A stretch of 64,000 nucleotides of DNA from Paractinoplanes rishiriensis (GCF_016862375.1 NZ_BOMV01000071.1:1-64000), one strand, 5' to 3'; counted from the stretch's first letter, positions 50,156 to 60,136 are shown. A program made the numbers and translations. The notes: a model not told the origin generated them from the letters alone.

Positions 50156-52140
50156 CGCTGCAGATTCTGGTGCCGGAACTGATAGGCGGCGCCGTTCTGC
50201 CGTAGCACCCCGCGCCGGTGGGCGTCGGCGAGAAAGGGCAGGAGCCCGAACGGGAGCCGGCCGCGCAGCCCGTACCAGAGCCGCACCAGGAAGTAGTTCC
50301 CGGTCGCCGTGGTGAGCCCGGCGATGTGTGCGATCGCCAGGGCCGCGACCGCGAAGGTGAGGACCGGCACCGCCCAGCCGGCATAGAAGGCGAGCACGGC
50401 CGCCGTCGCCAGGCCGGCGAGGATCGCCTGCAACCAGGCCGCGACCCGGTCGGTCCGGAGCACCTCGGCGGGCTGGACGGCCGCGGTGACGTCGATGGAC
50501 GTCCGGGTGAGCTGGTCGACGAGCCGGGACGGCCCGACGGCGAGCGCCACGACCGCGGGCACGGCGAGCAGGTAGCCCAGCGCCACCTGCAGAACGGGGG
50601 TCGTCAGCACCACGAACAGGACGGCCAGGATCAGCACCAGCTCCGCCGCCCTGCGCCGGGTGAACGGCTCCTTCTTCGGCGCCGGGTGCGGCCCGAAGAG
50701 TTGCCGGCGCAGCGAGGCGAGGTTCGGCCTGAACCGTTTCGGGGCCGGCGGCGGGGCGAACAGCTGCACCACCCCGGCCACGGCGCCGAACAGGAGCACC
50801 GGCTTCAGCACCTCGAGGTTGGCGCGGCCGGCCGACACGTGCAGCACGACGGCGAGCAGCAGCCACTCGGCCGCAACCACGGCCGCGGCGAGTGCGGCCA
50901 GCCCGGCGCGCGGCCGCGGCAGCAGGTGGCGCACCTCCCACCAGCGCAGTTCCTGGCTCTCGTGGCGGGACAGGTGCCGGGCCAGGAACGCCAGCCGCGC
51001 GGTGGCCCGGTCCGGGTCCTCGCGATAGACGCTCGGCAGGTACCGGGCGAACAGGTGATCCTCCACGGACCGCTGGTCCGGCAGGGCGACCAGCCCGGCC
51101 GGGTCGGCGCCGGGCGCACGATGGACGACACCGGCGATGTAGATCAGCAGCGGGCTGCCGAGCACGCGGGCGAGCGGGCCGTCCGGGTCAGCGGTCAGGG
51201 CCGCCTCGACGGCGCCCCAGCGCTGCGCACCGTCGACCCGGCCGGCCGCGAGATAGGCGATGGCGGAGGCGGCGCCGACCGGCTCGACGGCAACTACGAG
51301 GGCCCGGTTCAGCGGGGCGCCGACGGCCTCGACGGCGGCCTCATACTCGTCGGCCCGGCAGGTCAGGAGCAGTGGACCGTCCGCGGAGAGGACGCGACGC
51401 AACTCGCGCAGGGCTGCCCCGCGTACGGAATCAGGAATTTCATCCAGGCCATCGAGAACAGGGATGATCAGACCGTCGCGCACCAGATCGGTAGCAACCG
51501 CCGCATCGATGCCATAGCGCTCATTGATCTGCTGCGGCAGCCAGTCGTCGAAGGTGTCCCGGCCCGGGTCCGGCGTCCACGCCGCCAGCGAGAGCAGGAC
51601 CGCGACCGGCGCACCGGCCCGGTACGGCCGGTTCAGCTCGCGGACGAACAGCGCCGCCATGGTCGACTTGCCCGCGCCGGGCGGTCCGACGATCACCACG
51701 CGCTGGGCGTCGAGCTGCCGCCAGGTCGCCGCCAGGTCGGTGGCGTCGCCGCTCAGCCGCAGCCGCGTCGGCCGGCCCGGCACGCTTGCGCCGACCACGT
51801 CCGCGGCCGGCGCCGCCACCGCCCCCTCGACCGACTGCCAGCGCACCCGCAGCGGGCCGTCGACCACGGCGTCGGGATCCAGCGGCAGCCGGCGGGCCAC
51901 GATGCCGGCCAGCGTCCGGCAGACCTCCCCGGTGCCGGCCGGCGGGCCCGGCCGGCGCGCGGCCGCGATCCCGATCGCCAGCGCCACCACGGCCACCACG
52001 AACGCACCGATGCTGGCCAGGCCGTCCGCGGTGTCCAGCAGGCGGTCCGGGCCGGACGCCAGCGCCGCCAGCAGAGCCACCAGGAACGCCACCGCGGCGA
52101 CCCACCACACCAGCTTCCGCCGGTCACCGCGCGCGAACAT
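50137..52140 (-). CDS. Membrane-anchored NACHT NTPase (NACHT-2)
   Basis: A 667-residue STAND ATPase between membrane segments. Two N-terminal helices (residues 10-28, 41-60) anchor it. The NACHT core has Walker A GPPGAGKS (152-159), IIPVLDGLDEIPD as Walker B and LLLTCRADEY as sensor. The C-terminal 250 residues contain about six more hydrophobic segments and end YQFRHQNLQRYLAG, a motif typical of NACHT-proximal helices displaced to the C-terminus. The polytopic C-terminus may be a pore or membrane effector. Function unknown; antiphage or signalling role is inference. ATG 52140 lacks a strong ribosome site. Confidence 0.85.
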   Translation of the reverse strand: MFARGDRRKLVWWVAAVAFLVALLAALASGPDRLLDTADGLASIGAFVVAVVALAIGIAAARRPGPPAGTGEVCRTLAGIVARRLPLDPDAVVDGPLRVRWQSVEGAVAAPAADVVGASVPGRPTRLRLSGDATDLAATWRQLDAQRVVIVGPPGAGKSTMAALFVRELNRPYRAGAPVAVLLSLAAWTPDPGRDTFDDWLPQQINERYGIDAAVATDLVRDGLIIPVLDGLDEIPDSVRGAALRELRRVLSADGPLLLTCRADEYEAAVEAVGAPLNRALVVAVEPVGAASAIAYLAAGRVDGAQRWGAVEAALTADPDGPLARVLGSPLLIYIAGVVHRAPGADPAGLVALPDQRSVEDHLFARYLPSVYREDPDRATARLAFLARHLSRHESQELRWWEVRHLLPRPRAGLAALAAAVVAAEWLLLAVVLHVSAGRANLEVLKPVLLFGAVAGVVQLFAPPPAPKRFRPNLASLRRQLFGPHPAPKKEPFTRRRAAELVLILAVLFVVLTTPVLQVALGYLLAVPAVVALAVGPSRLVDQLTRTSIDVTAAVQPAEVLRTDRVAAWLQAILAGLATAAVLAFYAGWAVPVLTFAVAALAIAHIAGLTTATGNYFLVRLWYGLRGRLPFGLLPFLADAHRRGVLRQNGAAYQFRHQNLQRYLAGL

Positions 52141-52233
52141 CCCGACATCATTCCGGTGCGGACCGGTTTCCCTCAAGGTGGACCGCCGCACGCCGATCTG
52201 CACCCCGACGTGACGAGCGGCTGGGGGTAACCG

Positions 52234-53703
52234 GTGGGCAGATGGCGCTGGCCGGCCTGGAAGGCCTACCTTGCGCTGTCGGTCGCGGTGATGATCGTCT
52301 ACTACGCGGTGCCGGTCGACGAGGTGCAGGCCGTGCTGGTCGGCACGCTCGGCCTGTCGTCCGCGGCCGCGATCGTGGTCGGGGTCCGCCGCAACCGTCC
52401 CGCCGTCCGCTGGCCCTGGTATCTGATGGCGGCCGCCCGCGCCTGCTTCGCGCTGGCCGAGGTCGCCTACTGGATACAGACCTTTGTGGCCGGTGAGGAC
52501 GTCTTCCCCGGTTACGCCGACGTCCTCTATCTGGCGTTCGCCGTCATGCTGGCCATCGCGGTGGTCGGCCTGGTGCGCGCCCGCCGCCCCGGCAAGGACG
52601 TGCCCGGCCTGCTCGACGCGCTGGTGCTGTCCACCGGCGCCGCGATGCTGGCCTGGGTCTTCCTGATCGTGCCGTACGTGCGGGCCGAGGACCTGAGCCC
52701 GCTGGCCCGCGCGGTGTCGCTGGCCTACCCGGTCTCCGACCTGCTCGTGCTCGCCGTGCTGTCCCGCCTGGTCACCGGCCGCGGCGACCGCCCGCCGGCG
52801 TACCGCCTCTTCGTCGCGAGTGTCCTGGCCCTGCTGATCGCCGACATCGGTTACGCCCTGCTGGAGCTGAGCATCGGCTACACCGCCGGGAACATCGTGG
52901 ACCTGGGCTGGCTGGCCATGCAGGCCCTGGGCGGCGCCGCGGCCCTGCACCCGTCGGTCACCTCGCTGTCCCGCAAGAGCCCACCGGTCGCCGAGGGCCC
53001 GGCACCGCGCCGCCGGGTGGTGGCACTGGCCGTGGCCAGCCTGATGGCGCCCGCGGTGCTGGCCATCGAGTGGCTGCGCGGCATGCCGATCGACGTACCG
53101 GTGATCGTGGCCGGCTGCACGGTCCTGTTCCTGCTGGTGATCGCCCGGCTGGACGGCCTGGTCCGGTTGCTGGCGTCGGCCCTGCGCGCGGTCGAGGAGC
53201 AGGCCACCACCGACCAGCTGACCGGCCTCGCCAACCGGCGCCGCTTCCACGACCGCTGGGAGTCGGCCCTGAGCGAGTCGGTCGGCCCGACCGCGCTGCT
53301 CTACATCGACCTGGACGGCTTCAAGCCGGTGAACGACGCGTTCGGCCACGAGGCCGGCGACGCCGTCCTGGTGGCGGTGGCCGACCGCATCAACGGCGTC
53401 ATGCGGGCCGGCGACGTGGTGGCCCGCCTGGGCGGCGACGAGTTCGCCGTGATCCTCCCCTGGACCGACGACGAAACCGCCAACAAGGTCGCCGAACGCA
53501 TCCTGACCGCGCTGGCCGACCCCTTCGACACCCCCACCCGCGAGGTGTACATCGGCGCCAGCATCGGCGCGATCCGGGCCCGCTCCGGAGCCGACCCCGA
53601 CAACGAACTACGCCGAGCCGACACCGCCATGTACGCCGCCAAGGCAAGCGGCCGCAACCGCATCCACCGCGACGACGAACTCCCGGTGGACGGTTCTCGC
53701 TAG
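52234..53703 (+). CDS. Membrane diguanylate cyclase (GGDEF)
   Basis: A 489-residue protein: about nine transmembrane helices (residues 10-315) of an MASE-like sensory region, then a GGDEF domain with TTDQLTGLANRRRF, DLDGFKPVNDAFGH and the intact active site GGDEF (about 400-404). It should make cyclic di-GMP from two GTP. No EAL domain and no clear RxxD inhibitory site. GTG/ATG start; GTG in CCGGTGGGC is used. It sits between two NACHT genes, divergent from NACHT-2 by 93 bases and 35 bases ahead of NACHT-3. Confidence 0.93.
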   Translation: MGRWRWPAWKAYLALSVAVMIVYYAVPVDEVQAVLVGTLGLSSAAAIVVGVRRNRPAVRWPWYLMAAARACFALAEVAYWIQTFVAGEDVFPGYADVLYLAFAVMLAIAVVGLVRARRPGKDVPGLLDALVLSTGAAMLAWVFLIVPYVRAEDLSPLARAVSLAYPVSDLLVLAVLSRLVTGRGDRPPAYRLFVASVLALLIADIGYALLELSIGYTAGNIVDLGWLAMQALGGAAALHPSVTSLSRKSPPVAEGPAPRRRVVALAVASLMAPAVLAIEWLRGMPIDVPVIVAGCTVLFLLVIARLDGLVRLLASALRAVEEQATTDQLTGLANRRRFHDRWESALSESVGPTALLYIDLDGFKPVNDAFGHEAGDAVLVAVADRINGVMRAGDVVARLGGDEFAVILPWTDDETANKVAERILTALADPFDTPTREVYIGASIGAIRARSGADPDNELRRADTAMYAAKASGRNRIHRDDELPVDGSR

Positions 53704-53738
53704 AGTGGATCGCCTCGCCGGTATGGAGGGATCCGCCC

Positions 53739-56700
53739 GTGGACCCTGTGACGCCCAATCTCATCGCAGGCCTGATCGTCGAGGCGATAAAGGTTTCGGC
53801 TCCCGGGCGCGCAAGGTCGATCCCGCGATCAGGGCGGAGCTCGAGCAGCGCGCGGTCGGCGATCCGCGGAAATTCCTGGTGTCCATCCTGTCCGAGCTGG
53901 AGTCCGTCTCCCCGGACGACAGCCTGCTCATCGGGCGGTTCCTCCGCACTCCCGAATTCCGGAGTTTTGCCAGGTCGATCGCCGTGGCGTCGATGGTCCG
54001 GGACCCGGATCTGCAGCACGGCGGATTCGTCGAGAAGCTGTCTGCCCTGCTGGTACTCGCCGAATCGTTACCGAGGGAGCCGGCCAACCGGTACGCCAGA
54101 CTGCTGGTCGAGACCATCTCGACCGGGAGCCGGGAGGCGCTGACGATCCTCAGCAACAAGGACTCGGCCGAGTATGAGCTCGTGCTCCGCCAGGCCGAGG
54201 CCGAGCACGGTCGAACGCTCGGGGCACGCGAACACAGCCAGATCCTGAACCAGATGGACAGTCATCAGTACGCGGCCACCTTGGAGTTTGTCGACGAGTA
54301 CTGCCGCATCGCGTACGCGGCCAGCGGTGAACTCGTCCCGGCATACTTCGACACACAGCGCCGGGTGCCGATCGGCGCCCTGCACGTCGCGCCCACGTTC
54401 GCCATGATCGACTCCACTTCGCAGCCGCTGTGGTCTCAGCTCCGGTCACCGACCGATACCGAAACGACGGACCTGCCCGGGCTTATCGGCCGGTCCTATC
54501 GTGTCGTGGTCCTCGGCGACCCGGGCGCCGGCAAGTCGACACTGGCCCAGCGCATTCTTCATGACCTGACCGCTCCACTCGACGACAACGCGGCCATCGG
54601 ACGGGTTCCGTTCGTGGTCACCCTGCGCCGGTACGACGAGAAGAAGAGGCACCGCGGCTACTCGCTGATCCAGTACATCGAAGCCTCCCTCAACGAGAAC
54701 TTCCATCTTTCAGCTCCCGCGGGGGCGATCGAGTATCTGTTCACGACCGGGCGGGCGATCGCTGTCCTGGACGGCCTCGACGAATTGCTGGAAACGCACC
54801 TGAGGCGCGAGATGGTGGAGGCGGTCGAAAACTTCGGGCAGAAGTATTCGTCGGCCGAAATGATCGTCACCAGCCGGAAGATCGGCTACCCGGAGGCACC
54901 CCTGAAGACCGACGTCTTCAAGGTCGCAGTCCTGGAGGAGTTCGACGAGTACAACGTCGCCGAATACGCCCAGAAGTGGTTCCGGCTGGATGACCGGCTG
55001 CCCCGGTCGGAGCGTGCCCGCATCACGGCGGCCTTCATCGAAGAATCGGAGAGTGTCGCCGACATCAGGAGCAACCCGCTGATGCTCGGACTCCTCTGCA
55101 ACGTCTACCGCGGCGAGCGGTCGATCCCGCGCAACCGGGCCGAACTGTACGACCAGTGTGCCCGGATGTTGTTCGAGAAGTGGGACGCAAGTCGCGGCAT
55201 CGGCACCGCCAACATCCTGCGAAGTGACGCCCGAGCGGCACTTCAGGTGGCCGCGGCGTCGATGTTCGGAGCATCGAGCAGAGCGGAGGGACTGGCTGAG
55301 AACGAGCTGGTCACGCTCATCGCCGACAGCTGGCACGGCAGCCGGTACGAGAGCCAGGAGGAGGCGCGGGACGCGGCCCGGTCATTGCTGGCGTCCTGGC
55401 GCGGCAGAGCATGGGTCCTGACCGACGTCGGACTCGACGTCCGGGGCGACAGCAGGTACAAGTTCGCCCACCAGACTTTCCTCGAGTACTTCGCGGCCGA
55501 GCACATCGTCCGCTGCAATCCGACCCCTGACGAACTGTGGGCCGTCCTGGAGCCACACATCGCCCGGACCGAGTGGGAGATCGTGGCCCAGCTTGCCGTG
55601 CAGATGTCGGCCCAGCACAACAGTCGTGCGGCTGATCGGATATACGACCTGGTTCTGACGGCTTGCCACAAGACCGGTCGCCAAGAGGCGCACGCGCTGC
55701 TCCGCTTCGCCCTGGAGTATTGCGACGTCTTCCTACCGAGCCTGGATCGAGTCAGGCGGACGGTCGCGGCCGCACTCGACATCTATCTCGCGGCTCCGGG
55801 GACGACGGTTCCGGCGGGGTCCGAATCGTCACCGGTCGACGACTCGCTGCAATTGCTCAAAATCGCTGCGGGGCTGCGTGAGGAGAGGATCTCCCGGGTC
55901 GCCATCGAGGAGATCAGTGTGCGCTGCACGCAGCGTCTCGCCGCGGCCGAGGACCGCGTCGCCCGAAGGGCGTTGCTGGTCCTGGGCAGCCGGCGCGAGT
56001 TCGAGTCGCTGCTGGAGGTCGAGCCGGGGTCGCTCGGGGAGGTCGACTGGCACGCCTTGAAACCGGTATGGGGCGACCGGCTCGTCACCTGGGTTCGCAG
56101 CAGCGAGGAGGTCGCCCTCACCGCGTATGAGAATCGCCTCATCAACGGACGCAGCGTCACCGAACTTGTCCCCCTTTCTGCACTCCTCGAGGCGGCTCCG
56201 CGATTCGGCCTGAAGTTTCCCTGGCGCTCGCCAGCCGTGATCCTTTTCCTGCGGAGGTACCTCACCGAGTTCGGTCCCGCGTGGCCCAGCAACAACGCCG
56301 CCCGGGACATGCACCAGCTCGGCACGACGTTTGGCCTGCTGAGGTCACCCTTCATCCCGCCGTCGTTCCACGACCATTCCGGGACGAGCGATCTCGTGAT
56401 CCGGCAGTGCACGCTGGGGAGTCCCGACTGGGACGAGTTTGTCGCCCTCCGGGACCAGGCTCGCCAGGCGATCCCGTTCCCGGCACCGACCGGGCCCGCT
56501 GCGTACAGCGCGGCGGTGATCCTCGGATCGATCATCGAGACCGAGCGCTGGGACCGGAAGCTGTCGGCGTCACCGGATGTCGGGTCCTTCCTTCAGCTCG
56601 GCCCGGTGCAGGCCCTCGAGCCCCTGTTCGTGTCGCGGATCTCGAATGTTGCCGTGCGGCACGTCGACCGGGCGCTACGCCAGTTTCCCTTCACCACCGA

Positions 56701-56767
56701 TCAGCACCGCATCCTGGCCGCCTGGGCGGCGGGTGATTTCGACTTCGTCGTGCGTCGGCGGGCATGA
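53739..56767 (+). CDS. NACHT NTPase with apparent N-terminal frameshift (NACHT-3)
   Basis: A STAND ATPase of about 1009 residues if one base is restored. The proper start is GTG 53739: GGAGGG is 8 bases upstream, and the peptide MDPVTPNLIAGLIVEAIK is a typical NACHT N-terminus. After codon 18 the frame must shift to read GFGSRARKVDPAIRAELEQ and the rest. AAAGGTTT at 53789-53796 would join the frames as AAAGGGTTT. The core is intact: Walker A LGDPGAGKS, Walker B AVLDGLDELLE, MIVTSRK, YKFAHQTFLEYFAAEHI. The C-terminal half is helical repeats. Without the shift, translation could only start at ATG 53723 with a non-native N-terminus. Either a sequencing error or a real frameshift. Confidence 0.8.
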
Positions 56768-56794
56768 TGCCGAGGGCGCCCGTGAGCGTGGCCG

Positions 56795-57682
56795 TCACGA
56801 AGCCTTCCGTTTTGCGGCGGTCTTCTTCTTAGCCGGTTTTGCGGCCTTTGTCGCTTTCGCCGCGGTCTTCTTCGCGGTCTTCTTCGCCGGCTGGGCCGAC
56901 CGGCGCTTCTGGGCGTTCTCGACGCTGCGCTTGAGCACCTCGAAGAGGTCGGTCACGTTCGTCGGCTCCGGGGCCGGGTCGGCGGCCGTAATCTCCTTGC
57001 CGGCCTTCTTCTTCTTGATCAGGTCCTTGACGCGGTCGGTGTAGGTGTCGCGGAAGTCCTGGGGGCGCCACGGGCCGGCCATCGAGTCGATCAGTTGCTG
57101 GGCCATGCTCAGTTCGGCCTTCTTGACGGCGCCCCTGCGGGGCAGGCCCTCGATCTCGGCCTTCGGGTCGCGCACCTCGTCGGCGAAGAACATGGTCTGC
57201 AGGATCAGCAGGTCCTTCTCGGCCCGGATCGCCGCCAGGTACTCCTTGTTGCGCATCACCAGGGTGCCGATCGCGGCGCGGTTCGCGTCCGTCATCGCGT
57301 CGCGCAACAGGCCGTACACCTTTGCCGTGTCGTCGCTGCCCGGGCCCAGGTAGTAGGTCTTCTGGTAATAGAGCGGGTCGATGTCGTCCAGATCGACGAA
57401 GCGGTCGATCTCCAGGCTGCGGGAGCGGCCGGGCGCCACCTCGTCGAGTTCGCCGGCGTCCAGCATCACGTAGCCGCCGCCCGCCTCGGCGCCCTTGACG
57501 ATGTCGTCGTGGTCGACCTCCTTGCCGGTGCGCTCGTTGACGCGCTTGTAGCGGATGCGGTCCGACGTGCCCTTCTCGAACTGGTGGAACGACACCTCGT
57601 GGTCGTGCGTGGCCGAATACATCGAGACCGGCACCGACACCAGCCCGAACGTGATGGCCCCGGTCCAGATCGGCCGCGCCAT
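56795..57682 (-). CDS. Ku homologue, non-homologous end joining
   Basis: A 295-residue bacterial Ku. It opens with MARPIWTGAITFGLVSVPV, followed by the ring region (HQFEKGTSDRIRYKRVN, YYQKTYYLGP, LVMRNKEYLAAIRA). It forms a homodimer on DNA ends and recruits LigD. The C-terminus is a long Lys/Ala tail of PAKK-type repeats, as in actinomycete Ku proteins, which helps DNA binding. No ligD lies within the window. It is convergent with NACHT-3 and divergent from the GAF-ANTAR gene. Confidence 0.96.
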   Translation of the reverse strand: MARPIWTGAITFGLVSVPVSMYSATHDHEVSFHQFEKGTSDRIRYKRVNERTGKEVDHDDIVKGAEAGGGYVMLDAGELDEVAPGRSRSLEIDRFVDLDDIDPLYYQKTYYLGPGSDDTAKVYGLLRDAMTDANRAAIGTLVMRNKEYLAAIRAEKDLLILQTMFFADEVRDPKAEIEGLPRRGAVKKAELSMAQQLIDSMAGPWRPQDFRDTYTDRVKDLIKKKKAGKEITAADPAPEPTNVTDLFEVLKRSVENAQKRRSAQPAKKTAKKTAAKATKAAKPAKKKTAAKRKAS

Positions 57683-57772
57683 GTCTCCTCCTTCAGCTCC
57701 GCCTCGTCATGCCAACGAGTTACCCGCAAACTGACCGTTTCATCGCGCCGGATCCTGAGCACTCTGCGCCCC

Positions 57773-58564
57773 ATGCACCCGTTCGACGACATCACCGTGC
57801 GCGAAACCGGCCGCGGCGGTCAGGGCCAGCCGTCGCTCAGCTTCACCGGCGACGTCACCACCAACCAGCTGGCCGAGACGCTCAGTGAACTCGCCCGCTC
57901 GCTGCAGACCGAGGCCAGCCTCCCGGACACCCTTGGCGGCATCGTGGCCGCCGCCGTGCACACCGTGCCGGGCGCGGAGCACGCCGGCATCACCGAGGTG
58001 CGCGAGCGCCGCAAGCTGGTCACGCACGCCGCCACCGCCGAGGTGGTCCGGGACGTCGACCGGGCGCAGTACGAAACCGGTCAGGGCCCGTGCGTCGAAT
58101 CCGTCTACGCGGAGAAGACGCTGCGCCTCGACGACATGGTCGACGAGCCGCGATGGCCGGCCTTCTGCCGGCTGGCGCTGGGGCTCGGCGTGCGGAGCAT
58201 GCTTTCCTTTCAGCTGTACGTGGTCGGCGACAACCTCGGCGCGCTGAACCTGTACGCGAGCAACCCGGACGCGTTCACCGACGAGTCCGAGTACGTGGGG
58301 CTGCTGTTCGCCTCGCACGCCGCGATCGCCATGGTCGGCGCGCAGCGCGAGCAGGACCTGGACCGGGCGCTGGCCATGCGGGACGTCATCGGCCAGGCCA
58401 AGGGCGTCCTGATGGAGCGGTACGGGATCAACGCCGAGCAGGCCTTCTCGCTGCTGGCCCAGGCCAGTCAGCGGACCAACACCAAGCTGACCGAGCTGGC
58501 CCGGCGGCTCAGCGAGACCGGCCGGATGTCCGGCGACGGTCAGCTGAAGGAGAGCGGGAAGTAG
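57773..58564 (+). CDS. GAF-ANTAR RNA-binding antiterminator (1)
   Basis: A 263-residue protein: GAF sensory domain (LPDTLGGIVAAAVHTVPGAEH, YETGQGPCVESV) and C-terminal ANTAR domain (ALAMRDVIGQAKGVLMERYGINAEQAFSLLAQ), which binds paired RNA hairpins to prevent termination. Ligand and RNA targets unknown. ATG 57773 gives an N-terminal extension of about 30 residues before the GAF domain. It is more divergent than the two other GAF-ANTAR proteins nearby. Confidence 0.92.
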   Translation: MHPFDDITVRETGRGGQGQPSLSFTGDVTTNQLAETLSELARSLQTEASLPDTLGGIVAAAVHTVPGAEHAGITEVRERRKLVTHAATAEVVRDVDRAQYETGQGPCVESVYAEKTLRLDDMVDEPRWPAFCRLALGLGVRSMLSFQLYVVGDNLGALNLYASNPDAFTDESEYVGLLFASHAAIAMVGAQREQDLDRALAMRDVIGQAKGVLMERYGINAEQAFSLLAQASQRTNTKLTELARRLSETGRMSGDGQLKESGK

Positions 58565-58593
58565 TCACTGCTGAAGACGAGGAACCGGCCCGG

Positions 58594-59301
58594 TCAGCGC
58601 TGGGAAGCGCGTCGTACCAGGTCAGCAGCCACGTCGCGGAGCTTGCGGTTGCTGTCCTGGGAGGTTCTGCTGAGGAGCGTGAACGCCTCGTCGGCCGTGC
58701 ACCGCCGCTGCGCCATCACGATGCCCTTGGCCTGCTCGATGACCGCCCGGTGTTCCATGGCGTCGCGCATCTGCCGGGCCAGGGTCGCGGTGGAGTCGTA
58801 CGAGTGGGCGTTGGCCAGCGCCACGGCCGCGTACCCGGCGAAGGTCTGCGCCGCGATGATCGCGTCGTCGTCGAACGCGTCCTTGCGTACCGCATAGAGA
58901 TTGAGCGCCCCGGTGACCGCCTCCTGCACCGGCAGGCCCACCGCCATCGAGCTGCACACCCCGGCCGCCGCGGCCCGCTTGGCATAGTCGGCCCAGCGCG
59001 GCTCGGCGTCGGTGTCCGGGATGACGAACGTGCTGCCGGCGGTGGCCGCGTCGAGGCAGGGCCCGCGCTCGACGTCGTACTGGAATTCGTCGAGCACCTG
59101 GGCCAGCTCGCCGGTGAACGCCGCGGTGTGCGCGCCGTGGTCACCGACCAGCGTCACGGATGCCTCGGCCACCCCGTCGATGGAGATCTTCGCCAGCTCG
59201 GCCACCCTCGCCAGCACCCCGGCGAGTTCGGTCTCACCCAGCCGGATGCGGCCGAGCTCGGCGAACGCCTGCTGCGGTTCGATCGAACGTGCGGCGGTCA
59301 T
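58594..59301 (-). CDS. GAF-ANTAR RNA-binding antiterminator (2)
   Basis: A 235-residue protein: GAF domain (ASVTLVGDHGAHTAAFTGELA, VERGPCLDAATAG, ALNLYAVRKDAFDD) and ANTAR (HRAVIEQAKGIVMAQRRCTADEAFTLL). It closely resembles the protein encoded at 60297-61007, sharing blocks such as EQAKGIVMAQRRC and FAGYAAVA. It lies 52 bases downstream of the sigma-factor stop in the same direction order (sigma, then this gene), so they may be cotranscribed. Confidence 0.92.
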   Translation of the reverse strand: MTAARSIEPQQAFAELGRIRLGETELAGVLARVAELAKISIDGVAEASVTLVGDHGAHTAAFTGELAQVLDEFQYDVERGPCLDAATAGSTFVIPDTDAEPRWADYAKRAAAAGVCSSMAVGLPVQEAVTGALNLYAVRKDAFDDDAIIAAQTFAGYAAVALANAHSYDSTATLARQMRDAMEHRAVIEQAKGIVMAQRRCTADEAFTLLSRTSQDSNRKLRDVAADLVRRASQR

Positions 59302-59353
59302 GGATTGCGCCCTTCAGCCGACGTCGTTAGCCGCAGCCTATACCGCGGCCCGG

Positions 59354-60136
59354 TCAGGTCAGCTGGGTCCGCATCTTTGCGAGCGCGCGGGTGAGCAACC
59401 GGGAGATATGCATCTGGGAGACGCCGATCTGCTCCGCGATGTGCTGCTGGGTGAGGTTGCCGTAGAAGCGCAGCATCACGATCTGCCGCTCCCGGTCGTC
59501 CAGCACGGCCATCGCCGGCGGCAGCGCCACGCTGAGCTCGGCCAGTTCGTACCCGTGCTCCTCGAACCCGAGTTTGTCGCCGACGGTGAGCCCGGAGTCG
59601 TCGTCGGTCGGTGTGGAGAGCGGGATCGCCCGGTACGCGTGACCGCTCTCCAGCGCCTCCAGCACCTCCTCCTCGGAGACGCCCAGCCAGGTGGCGACGT
59701 CGGCGGCCGTCGGCGGGCGCTGCAGATCGTGGGTGAGTTCGGACTGGGCCGCGCTGATCGCGATCCGCAGTTCCTGGAGCCGGCGCGGAATCCGCATCGA
59801 CCAGGCCCGGTCGCGGAAGTGCCGGCGCACCTCGCCGAGGATCGTCGGGATGGCGTAGCTGGCGAAGTCGGAGCCGCGCTCCGGGTCGAACCCGTCGACG
59901 GATTTGATCAGACCGATGGCGGCCGCCTGGGTCAGGTCGTCGAGCGCCTCGCCGCGGTTCGCGTACCGGCGGGCCAGGCGGTTGGCCATCGGCATCCAGG
60001 CTTCGATGGCGCGTGCCCGCAGCGCCGGCCGGTCCGGGTGGGACTCGGGCAGTTCGGCCATCGCGGTGATGAGTGCGGCGGCCCGGGTGTCGGCGTCGGC
60101 CTCGGCGGCCGAGCGGCGGTGATGCAGAGTAGGCAC
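59354..60136 (-). CDS. SigB/SigF/SigG-subfamily RNA polymerase sigma factor
   Basis: A 260-residue stress or sporulation-type sigma-70 factor. Region 2 (LARRYANRGEALDDLTQAAAIGLIKSVDGFDPERGSDFASYA), region 3 (RDRAWSMRIPRRLQELR) and region 4 (LTQQHIAEQIGVSQMHISRLL) are complete; region 1 is absent, as in this subfamily. GTG 60136 follows GGAGGAGAT, a strong ribosome site, so the longer frame is rejected. Control is probably by an anti-sigma kinase encoded elsewhere, plus STAS proteins such as those at 14843 and 23491 (inference). Confidence 0.93.
   Translation of the reverse strand: MPTLHHRRSAAEADADTRAAALITAMAELPESHPDRPALRARAIEAWMPMANRLARRYANRGEALDDLTQAAAIGLIKSVDGFDPERGSDFASYAIPTILGEVRRHFRDRAWSMRIPRRLQELRIAISAAQSELTHDLQRPPTAADVATWLGVSEEEVLEALESGHAYRAIPLSTPTDDDSGLTVGDKLGFEEHGYELAELSVALPPAMAVLDDRERQIVMLRFYGNLTQQHIAEQIGVSQMHISRLLTRALAKMRTQLT

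Noticed and set aside
53070..54143. Plus-strand ORF linking the GGDEF and NACHT-3 regions
   Set aside because: It is out of frame with both genes except for the short true NACHT-3 N-terminus at 53739-53790; the rest is shadow.
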